In this document: positions 58,499 through 64,000 of the stretch, in pieces | Layout of the letters: each line of letters starts with the position of its first letter | Numbering within the stretch: the first letter of the stretch is position 1 | Source of the DNA: Microvirga puerhi | GTDB taxonomy: Bacteria > Pseudomonadota > Alphaproteobacteria > Rhizobiales > Beijerinckiaceae | DNA: 64,000 bases | Direction: 5' to 3' | Assembly (NCBI RefSeq): GCF_020089865.1 | Contig: NZ_JAIRBM010000024.1 | Span: forward strand, 1 to 64,000 | Made by a program: the position numbers and the translations under genes | The notes under the pieces: model-generated | The model's database searches: none | Seen by the model: only the letters and a program-made list of their open reading frames with translations | Told to the model about the DNA's origin: nothing

Positions 58499-60166
58499 AT
58501 GCTGAACGTCTTTACCACCCGCCTGACCGCGCCATGGTCATTGCGTGGGCTCGCTATCGTTTCCCTGTTGTTCATTGGAATGCCGCTCTTCCTGTCGGAG
58601 GCCTCGGCACAGTCGCCTGCTCCATCTGCGGCTGCTCCGACTGTTACGGGGGTGTCGGGCTGCGTTGCCAATCCCGGTTCTACCGGGCTCGACGGTAATG
58701 GCGACCCTTACTCCTGCGGTCAAAACGGCAACGGCCATAATATGACCTATGGAACCTTTGCCACAACAAGCTCGGTCAACGCAGCCCTCTCGAACCTACA
58801 GAATCAGATCAACAACCTTGATGTTTCTGGGGGGCTTGATGAAGTCATAACCGACGGAACAACGATCGTAGGCAACGGTACGACTGCCAACCCGATCAAA
58901 CTAGCGCCAGCGGTTAAGAACCAGCTCGATGCAAATACGACGAACATTAGCAACCTGACGAATGTCGTGACCGGGCAGGGTACGCGGATCACGAATGTTG
59001 AAGGCTCGGTCGTCAATCTCGGGAACCGCATCACGAACGTAGAAGGGTCGGTCGCAAACCACGAGACGCGCATCACAAATATCGAGGGTGCGGTCACGAA
59101 CTTGCAGACCACCGTTGATGATCACTCGCAATGGATCAACAACGTCAATAATGGTGGCGGCATCAAGTATTTCCACGCCAACAGTACATCACCCGATTCA
59201 CAGGCAACCGGCAACAAGACCGTTGCGATTGGCGGCGGTGCCGTCGCTAGCCATGACAACTCGGTTGCGATCGGCGAGGGATCGGTCACGGACCGGATCA
59301 ACTCTTTCTCCGTGGGATCTGACGCACAGACTAGGCAGATTACACATGTTTCGGCCGGAACCTTGAATACCGATGCCGTGAACGTGAAGCAGCTGAAGGA
59401 CCTCGCAAGCACCCTCGGTGGTGGTACACAGGTATCGACCGATGGAACGATCATCGGCCCCACCTACGTTGTTCAGAACAATAACTACAACAATGTGGGC
59501 GATGCGATCACTGCGCTAGACAAGTCCACCGCCAATCTGGATGCGCTTGCGGTGAAGTATGATAGCGCTGCCAAGAGTTCGATCACCCTCAACGCGGGTG
59601 GTTCTGCCGTTAAGATCACGAATCTCGCGGCTGGCATTGCTCCGACGGATGCGGTCAATCGTTCGCAGCTCGATGCCGTGAAGGATGGAGCGGTCAACTA
59701 CGATCGCAACAAGGATGGCAGCAAGGGGCAGAGCGTCACACTCATTGGAGGCAATCGCCGGGCTCCTGTGTTGGTCCGTAACGTTGCCGATGGTGTCAAT
59801 GATCTCGACGCCGTGAACGTGCGTCAGCTCAAGAGGGTCGCTGGTTCCTACACGGATAGCCAGGTTAATCAGCTCCAGAATTGGGCTGAGGGCCGGTTCG
59901 ATACTCTTTCCGGCGAGATCCGGGACGTGCGTCGCGAAGCGCGTGCCGCTGCCGCAATCGGCATGGCAACTGCCTCACTGCGCTACGACAGCACCCCTGG
60001 CAAGCTCTCGTTCGCAGCTGGTTCCGGCATCTGGAAGGGCCAAGGCGCCTACGCCATGGGCGTTGGCTACACGACCCAGGATGGCATTGCCCGCTTCAAT
60101 ATCTCTACGACGACATCGGGGGGCGAGTGGGGCGTTGCCGGTGGCATGTCCTTCACCCTTAACTAA
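58499..60166 (+). CDS. YadA-like trimeric autotransporter adhesin
   Basis: A 555-residue type Vc autotransporter. A signal peptide (about 1-38) is followed by coiled-coil stalk repeats of the form TRITNVEGSV-x-N (three in tandem, about 160-205), head repeats (TVAIGGGAVASHDNSVAIGEGS), three neck-like TDAVNVKQL-type motifs (about 295, 395 and 440), and a C-terminal YadA anchor domain (about 475-555, ending GEWGVAGGMSFTLN). It would be displayed on the surface and may hold mating cells together. A good GAGAGGA ribosome site precedes ATG. Confidence 0.88.
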   Translation: MLNVFTTRLTAPWSLRGLAIVSLLFIGMPLFLSEASAQSPAPSAAAPTVTGVSGCVANPGSTGLDGNGDPYSCGQNGNGHNMTYGTFATTSSVNAALSNLQNQINNLDVSGGLDEVITDGTTIVGNGTTANPIKLAPAVKNQLDANTTNISNLTNVVTGQGTRITNVEGSVVNLGNRITNVEGSVANHETRITNIEGAVTNLQTTVDDHSQWINNVNNGGGIKYFHANSTSPDSQATGNKTVAIGGGAVASHDNSVAIGEGSVTDRINSFSVGSDAQTRQITHVSAGTLNTDAVNVKQLKDLASTLGGGTQVSTDGTIIGPTYVVQNNNYNNVGDAITALDKSTANLDALAVKYDSAAKSSITLNAGGSAVKITNLAAGIAPTDAVNRSQLDAVKDGAVNYDRNKDGSKGQSVTLIGGNRRAPVLVRNVADGVNDLDAVNVRQLKRVAGSYTDSQVNQLQNWAEGRFDTLSGEIRDVRREARAAAAIGMATASLRYDSTPGKLSFAAGSGIWKGQGAYAMGVGYTTQDGIARFNISTTTSGGEWGVAGGMSFTLN

Positions 60167-60177
60167 GCGGATTTATC

Positions 60178-60957
60178 ATGAAGATTCAACATTCAGTATA
60201 TGCCGTGGCGCTGTTCGCGGTGATCGGAGCAACTGTGTCCGCCTCGGGTGCAGAGCCGCAAAAGGCTCCTGTCCAGACAGCACAGGCCCAGGCAGCTCCA
60301 CCGAAGAACGAGGAGAGGCTGGATCCTATCAAGGCGAAGCCTCCGATGCAGACGCCTACGGCTGGCGCTCAGACCTCCACGATTACGCGCCTTTCAGTCG
60401 CCAGCGCTGTGTCGCCTGATGAGACTGTGCCCGATGGGGACTTCATCTCCTCGGCCAGGTACTATGGCGATTGGCGTCTCTCCTGCGAGGCCCGCCTTTC
60501 CAAGAATAGCCGTGTTTGCCGACTCGAGCAGGATATGGCTCGAAACGGCCGCTGGGCACTCAGCTGGCGTCTGGTGCAGGCGACCGATCAGAAGCAATAC
60601 TTCGTGGTGGTGTTCCCCAAGGAAGCTGACCCTCAGCAGGGCCTTCAGGTTGTGGTGGGCGGCTTTGCGCGACAGATCAAGTCTCAGGAGTGGACCTGCC
60701 TCGCAACGACCTGTGAGACATACTTCGAGGCTGATGCAACGGCTCGCCAGCTCATCCTTGGCGCTCAGACGATCGCTTTCAGATATTCTCTTGGGACCGA
60801 GGCCGTCGAGATCCCTGCGTCTATGAAGGGACTGACGGCTGCGCTCAGTGCGGCTTCGTCAGACCCTCTCGGCGCGAATGCCCGACAAGAACAGAGCGCT
60901 AATGCGGCGGCGGCTCCTGCCCCGACGCCGCGGAAAAAAGCGTCCCTCAGCGAATGA
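60178..60957 (+). CDS. Invasion-associated locus B (IalB) family protein
   Basis: A 259-residue exported protein. After a signal peptide and a proline/alanine/glutamine-rich linker (about 25-75) comes the IalB domain: YYGDWRLSCEAR, SRVCRLEQDM, LQVVVGGFARQIKSQEWTCLATTCETYFEADATARQLILGAQTIAF. Four cysteines are placed to form two disulfides. IalB-type proteins are common in Bartonella, Brucella and rhizobial relatives, and most have no defined job. It follows the adhesin by 11 bases, so the two are probably expressed together and act at the cell surface. Confidence 0.85.
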   Translation: MKIQHSVYAVALFAVIGATVSASGAEPQKAPVQTAQAQAAPPKNEERLDPIKAKPPMQTPTAGAQTSTITRLSVASAVSPDETVPDGDFISSARYYGDWRLSCEARLSKNSRVCRLEQDMARNGRWALSWRLVQATDQKQYFVVVFPKEADPQQGLQVVVGGFARQIKSQEWTCLATTCETYFEADATARQLILGAQTIAFRYSLGTEAVEIPASMKGLTAALSAASSDPLGANARQEQSANAAAAPAPTPRKKASLSE

Positions 60958-60983
60958 CAGCTTCGTTCGAGACCTCCCCAACT

Positions 60984-61006
60984 AAGCCCGCCTCGGCGGG
61001 CTTTTT
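60984..61006 (+). terminator. Rho-independent terminator after the IalB gene
   Basis: AGCCCGCC-T-CGGCGGGCT forms a strong GC stem followed by TTTTTCTTTT, 27 bases after the IalB gene stop. It closes the adhesin-IalB operon and insulates the protease gene that follows. Confidence 0.9.
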
Positions 61007-61036
61007 CTTTTAAATCAATGACTTGCGCAAAACAAC

Positions 61037-61065
61037 TTGACATTGTATCATTCTAGGTATTAAAT
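61037..61065 (+). promoter_or_regulatory. Promoter of the RTX protease gene
   Basis: TTGACA at 61037-61042 is followed after 17 bases by TTAAAT (61060-61065), with TATTAA overlapping it, in an AT-rich stretch between a strong terminator and the protease start. The match to a vegetative promoter is good at -35 and moderate at -10. Confidence 0.5.
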
Positions 61066-61095
61066 CCTATCAACATTCTATTTTGAGGCACTGAC

Positions 61096-62373
61096 ATGGC
61101 GACTCCATCGAAAAACTCCACCGACACGCATTCGGTCGATTGGTCCTCTCTTTCTCTGTCGGGACCGGCGAGAGGATTGATTAAGGGGGCTGCTTGGCAG
61201 GTTGAGCCTGGTCACTACCTCACATGGAGTGTTCCGAAGGCAGGGTCGAAGTACGCGTATTCCACCGCAGGATCTGGGTATCTCACGGCCCCTGAAGTTC
61301 GCACTGTCCAAAAGGCTCTCAAGGCATGGGACGATATTATCGGAATCTCTCTCAAGCAGGTGTCTGATACGTCCTCTAGCGTTGGCGAGCTGCGTTACGC
61401 TCGGACGAGTCATACATTTTCTGGTTACACATATCTGCCGTCGGATATGCCTCAGGGAGGAGATGTCTGGTTCGGTAATGCTTTTGCTGCGTCTGATGAG
61501 AAGAATTACGGTCCCTGGCTTGCACTTCATGAAACGGGGCATGCCATGGGGTTGAAGCATCCGTTCGAGAATGGCGGCGGAGGAAAGGTGTCTGAGAAAT
61601 TCGATACCTTTTTCTACACAGTGATGGCCTATGCAGCGGCTCACTCTTCGCTTGGCGATCTCACCCCTGACTTCTTTCCAACAACGCCGATGTATCTTGA
61701 TATTCTTGCTGCGCAGGCACTGTATGGGCGCAATCTGAAGCACAACTCGGGGTCGACGAAATATACCTTCTTTGAAGGACATAAATATTTCCAGACGATC
61801 GACGATGCTGGCGGCTCCGACACCATTACCTATGTCGGGCAATCGTCGTGCGTGATCGATCTGAGACCGGGCAAGTTCAGCACCCTTAGCGATCCGATCA
61901 CGCTTGGAGCGGACAAGACAACGCGCTCGACGGTTTGCATCGGTCCCAACACGACGATCGAGAAGGCTATCGGCGGTTCTGGGAACGACAAGATCGTTGG
62001 CAACGCCGCGAACAACACGCTCGACGGCCGCGCCGGCAGTGATGTTCTCTACGGTGGTGCAGGCAAGGACTCCTTCATGTTCCGCACGATGGTTGCCGGC
62101 GACGTTGACCGGCTTCCTGACTTCAATGTGAAGGACGATACGATCATGCTTGAGAACGGGCTGTTCACTGCCCTGACCAGGACTGGAAAGCTCTCTTCCA
62201 GCTTCTTCAAGGTGGGCTCGGCCGCTTCGGATGCGGACGATCACATCATCTACAACAAGGCGACTGGCGAGCTTTCCTACGACCCGGACGGCAGCGGTGC
62301 AGAGCAGGCATTTGTCTTCGCAAAGCTCGCGGCCGGCTTGAAGCTCACGTCGGCTGATTTCGTGGTGATCTGA
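61096..62373 (+). CDS. Serralysin-like RTX metalloprotease (M10)
   Basis: A 425-residue secreted protease. The metzincin zinc site is H145-E-T-G-H149-x5-H155, and the Met-turn is VMAYAAAHSS (about 176). Calcium-binding RTX nonapeptides (GGSGNDKIVGN, LDGRAGSDVLYGGAGKDSF) occupy about 293-325, followed by a beta-roll and a C-terminal FAKLAAGLKLTSADFVVI end typical of type I secretion signals. There is no N-terminal signal peptide. The matching ABC exporter is not in the window. Only three or so RTX repeats remain, fewer than in classical serralysins. Confidence 0.85.
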   Translation: MATPSKNSTDTHSVDWSSLSLSGPARGLIKGAAWQVEPGHYLTWSVPKAGSKYAYSTAGSGYLTAPEVRTVQKALKAWDDIIGISLKQVSDTSSSVGELRYARTSHTFSGYTYLPSDMPQGGDVWFGNAFAASDEKNYGPWLALHETGHAMGLKHPFENGGGGKVSEKFDTFFYTVMAYAAAHSSLGDLTPDFFPTTPMYLDILAAQALYGRNLKHNSGSTKYTFFEGHKYFQTIDDAGGSDTITYVGQSSCVIDLRPGKFSTLSDPITLGADKTTRSTVCIGPNTTIEKAIGGSGNDKIVGNAANNTLDGRAGSDVLYGGAGKDSFMFRTMVAGDVDRLPDFNVKDDTIMLENGLFTALTRTGKLSSSFFKVGSAASDADDHIIYNKATGELSYDPDGSGAEQAFVFAKLAAGLKLTSADFVVI

Positions 62374-62384
62374 GGGGTATAGCG

Positions 62385-62546
62385 ATGCTGTCGGTCAAGG
62401 AAATCGAGGCTCTGGTTCTGGAAGTCGCAGGACCGAAGCCAGCAGACCGCAATACCGAAGAGCAGACGTGGGAGCTCGATGCGTTCGAGCTCCTTCGTCG
62501 CATTCGGAGTGCTGCGGCTGAGAAGAAGAACAGCGCTTGCACTTAA
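62385..62546 (+). CDS. Small helical protein after the protease gene
   Basis: A 53-residue frame (MLSVKEIEALVLEVAGPKPADRNTEEQTWELDAFELLRRI...) with GAGGGG nine bases upstream, starting 11 bases after the protease stop. The product is acidic and helical, without cysteines or membrane segments. It could be an inhibitor or chaperone made with the protease, because small inhibitors are often encoded beside serralysins, but it lacks a signal peptide. Confidence 0.5.
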   Translation: MLSVKEIEALVLEVAGPKPADRNTEEQTWELDAFELLRRIRSAAAEKKNSACT

Positions 62547-62572
62547 AGCTTTCTTTTACTGCGTTAATTGCC

Positions 62573-62998
62573 ATGATCCCGCGCCCCGTGAAAGACGCTG
62601 GAAGCCTTGCACTCACAGGGATTTGCACGACCATCGCCGCCGTGCTGGTCGCGGAGATCCTTTGGATCGTCGCTTCGATCGCGACCGGCCGAGTCGACAG
62701 GCTCGCGCCGCGAGATCTCGCCTTCCCGGTGGTGATGACCCTGTACTTCGCCTGGCCAGTGACGTTGGGTGTCCTGCCAGCGGTCTCCGAGATCTCACAG
62801 AGCTGCAACACCTGGCTGCTGCCGGTGGTCGGTGCAGCCGGTATTGCCGCCAGGGTCGTTGAACGGGACCCCTCGCCATTGATGCTGAGTTGGCTGCCGG
62901 CGATCATGACGGCCGTTCTCATCGGAGCTGGAGCTGGATGGGCTGCCGGTCGATTCCAGGCCCTGTGGCCCTGCCAGCGCGACGAGGCGGGCTCTTAG
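62573..62998 (+). CDS. Polytopic membrane protein, unknown
   Basis: A 141-residue protein with about four membrane helices (LALTGICTTIAAVLVAEILWIV, LAFPVVMTLYFAWPVTLGVL, TWLLPVVGAAGIAA and WLPAIMTAVLIGAGAGWAAG). ATG 62573 lacks a clear ribosome site; a TTG at 62537, overlapping the previous gene, would add 12 residues. The last codons (EAGS then stop) and the DNA around them are repeated at the end of the gene at 63270. The family is unknown. Confidence 0.55.
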   Translation: MIPRPVKDAGSLALTGICTTIAAVLVAEILWIVASIATGRVDRLAPRDLAFPVVMTLYFAWPVTLGVLPAVSEISQSCNTWLLPVVGAAGIAARVVERDPSPLMLSWLPAIMTAVLIGAGAGWAAGRFQALWPCQRDEAGS

Positions 62999-63043
62999 AG
63001 CGCGCACCTTGGATCTGAAGGCGACAGGCGCTATTCTGGGGAT

Positions 63044-63133
63044 CGGAGTGAGGGACGAGGTTTCGCCCGCCCCGCTTTCCTAGATAAAGATTAGGACCCG
63101 GATCGAAACTTGCCAGGATCGCCGGGTCCTTTT
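63044..63133 (+). ncRNA. Small RNA candidate, copy 1
   Basis: A promoter TTGGAT (63009-63014), 17-base spacer, TATTCT (63032-63037) precedes a roughly 90-base unit ending in a terminator, GGACCCGG (63094-63101) ... CCGGGTCC (63122-63129) TTTT. There is no reading frame of note. The unit is nearly repeated about 620 bases downstream. The first hairpin (GGGACGAGG...CCCGCCCC) is imperfect in this copy, suggesting decay or a different role. Confidence 0.5.
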
Positions 63134-63269
63134 CATGTCTAGCGTGAAGCTAACGGGTAATTATGAACGCCGAGCCCTAAAGGATAGAGACCTATTCTTT
63201 GGGATATCATGTGGCATCACGGCCAGCTCAGAAACGTTGTTCTCAGACGGCGAAATCCAGGAGGGCAAT

Positions 63270-63596
63270 ATGCGCATGGTATCGAGGGTCCTTCTTGTTG
63301 CGGCGGCAGCTTTCGTCATCACCAGCTCAGCCGCGCCACCGGCACTGGCGATGGGCAAATGGCGAGCATGGTGGGCCTATCATCACGAGAGCAGCGGAGG
63401 ATCGAGCGGTTCGCCGGGTGGTCACACCCCAGGTGGACCTAGCGGTGGTGGGAACCGGGGCGCACCAGGTCCGATCGCTGGTGCTGGACTGCCATTTTTG
63501 CTGATCGCTGGCGGGTATGCCTGGATTAGGCACTATCGGAACCGCACCCGTGCGGCTCAGCATGGAGAAGTATGGTCATACGAGGCGGGCTCTTAG
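63270..63596 (+). CDS. Small exported glycine-rich protein with C-terminal sorting-like helix
   Basis: A 108-residue protein. ATG 63270 has AGGAGGG seven bases upstream. A signal peptide (about 1-27, ending PPALA) is followed by a short WRAWWAYHH segment, a glycine/serine/proline-rich middle, and PGPIAGAGLPFLLIAGGYAW-IRHYRNR (about 71-97), a PxP-helix-basic end resembling PEP-CTERM-type sorting tails of alphaproteobacteria. No exosortase is in the window. It lies between the two small-RNA-like repeats. Confidence 0.6.
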   Translation: MRMVSRVLLVAAAAFVITSSAAPPALAMGKWRAWWAYHHESSGGSSGSPGGHTPGGPSGGGNRGAPGPIAGAGLPFLLIAGGYAWIRHYRNRTRAAQHGEVWSYEAGS

Positions 63597-63663
63597 GGAC
63601 CCCTCACCAGTCGTCTCAATCGATGACCTTGGATCTGACGGCGACAGGCGCTATATTGTGGAT

Positions 63664-63755
63664 CGGAGTGGGGAACGGGCTTTCGCCCGTCCCCGTTCTT
63701 ACTAGAACCAGATTAGGACCCGGATCGAGACTTGCCAGTACGTCCGGGTCCTTTT
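63664..63755 (+). ncRNA. Small RNA candidate, copy 2
   Basis: A promoter TTGGAT (63629-63634), 17-base spacer, TATATT (63652-63657) is followed by a unit with a strong first hairpin (GGGGAACGGGC-TTTC-GCCCGTCCCC, 63670-63694) and a terminator GGACCCGGA (63716-63724) / TCCGGGTCC (63743-63751) TTTT. Relative to copy 1 the terminator stem gains a compensating A-T pair. It may be a free small RNA or a 3' structure of the upstream gene; the own promoter favours the former. Confidence 0.55.
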
Positions 63756-63780
63756 CATGTCTAGCGTGAACTTAATGGGC

Positions 63781-64000
63781 AGAAACCACATCGAGTTCAC
63801 CTCCGATACGAGGGCGAGGCTGTCGCCACGGCCGGGAAAGCCTATCCTGCCCGGTCGCGCCGCTGGCTCGGCGCTGCTGCTTCCGCCCTCGAAGGACAAC
63901 GGTCTATCAGATGGCCGTTAATGAAACAGCGTCGCCGTAATACCCTTGCAATTGCTGATTGATCTCCTATCGTAGCTGAGGGCGGTGAGCGTTTGCCCCC
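63781..64000. other. No confident gene at the end of the window
   Basis: A plus-strand frame from an ATG at 63757 (or 63775) to TAA at 63921 would encode about 54 residues, arginine/proline-rich, but it begins inside the terminator of the small-RNA unit and has no ribosome site. Nothing else is supported on either strand before the window ends. Confidence 0.3.

Larger units (their letters stand above)
62980..63779. repeat. Long direct repeat flanking the gene at 63270
   Basis: The stretch ACGAGGCGGGCTCTTAG (about 62982-62998) and the sRNA-like unit with its promoter and terminator (about 63007-63155) recur at about 63580-63596 and 63627-63778. The copies are roughly 85% identical, with differences that keep the terminator stem paired. 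The repeats start inside the last codons of two unrelated genes and so look like a segmental duplication. Confidence 0.7.

Noticed and set aside
63757..63921. 54-residue protein at the right end
   Set aside because: It starts inside the terminator of the small-RNA unit, without a ribosome site, and is arginine/proline-rich with no recognisable fold.

Overview
The window looks like part of a large plasmid or chromid from an alphaproteobacterium, most likely a Hyphomicrobiales (rhizobial or methylobacterial) relative. Pointers are a TelA-like telomere resolvase closest in motif layout to the Agrobacterium enzyme, an IalB-family protein, GC-rich coding sequence and several alphaproteobacterial-style small genes. 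No rRNA, tRNA or core chromosomal gene was seen. The resolvase implies, but does not prove, that the replicon is linear with hairpin ends. No telomere was identified.

Layout. 1-1.3 kb: AT-rich leader with TTTAATTAAA repeats, a zinc-ribbon gene and two very small genes, one split by an in-frame amber codon. 1.7-5.3 kb: a three-gene ABC-three-component (ABC-3C) defence operon made of a nuclease-like effector, a middle component and a DUF3732 ATPase. 5.6-7.0 kb: telomere resolvase. 7.0-9.7 kb (minus): phage-like genes (DUF5131, DNA methylase-like, XRE regulator) at the end of a minus-strand operon that starts with a M23 peptidase and IcmC-like transfer genes (9.8-12.1 kb). 12.2-15.4 kb: small unknown genes, an orphan HigA-like protein and a hipBA pair. 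16.2-18.4 kb: topoisomerase III. 18.4-24.8 kb (minus): first half of an I-type (Dot/Icm-like, T4BSS) conjugation system: lipoprotein, DotC, SSB, DotB, M15 peptidase, IcmT. 25.0-26.2 kb: tyrosine recombinase. 26.3-27.9 kb: parA, a ribbon-helix-helix partner and a repeat-rich candidate centromere. 27.9-35.1 kb: an unknown gene and a 2001-residue methyltransferase/helicase fusion resembling phage P1 DarB. 35.1-36.4 kb: a probable replication module made of a structured antisense RNA candidate followed by an initiator-like gene carrying four iteron-like repeats inside its coding sequence. 36.5-43.3 kb: secreted transfer proteins including three tandem paralogues, then DotA. 43.4-44.5 kb: an AbiEii-type toxin and its partner inserted between transfer operons. 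44.6-56.8 kb: second half of the T4BSS (DsbC-like, DotJ, DotI, DotH, DotG, IcmC/D-like, DotO, IcmD, DotL, DotM). 56.9-62.4 kb: zincin-domain protein, YadA-like adhesin, IalB protein and a serralysin-like RTX protease. 62.4-64 kb: small membrane proteins and two near-identical small-RNA-like units.

How it fits together. The T4BSS proteins form a conjugation channel (DotC/DotH/DotG core, DotI/DotJ/DotA/IcmT inner membrane, DotB/DotO ATPases, DotL/DotM coupling complex). M23 and M15 hydrolases open the wall, a DsbC-like protein folds cysteine-containing parts, and SSB, topoisomerase III and the DarB-like protein could process or protect DNA in the recipient. ParA and its partner, hipBA and AbiEii would keep the element in the population, and ABC-3C would defend the host. 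Inverted TGTCG...CGACA pairs upstream of several of these operons suggest one shared regulator. No relaxase, primase or canonical DotD lies in the window.
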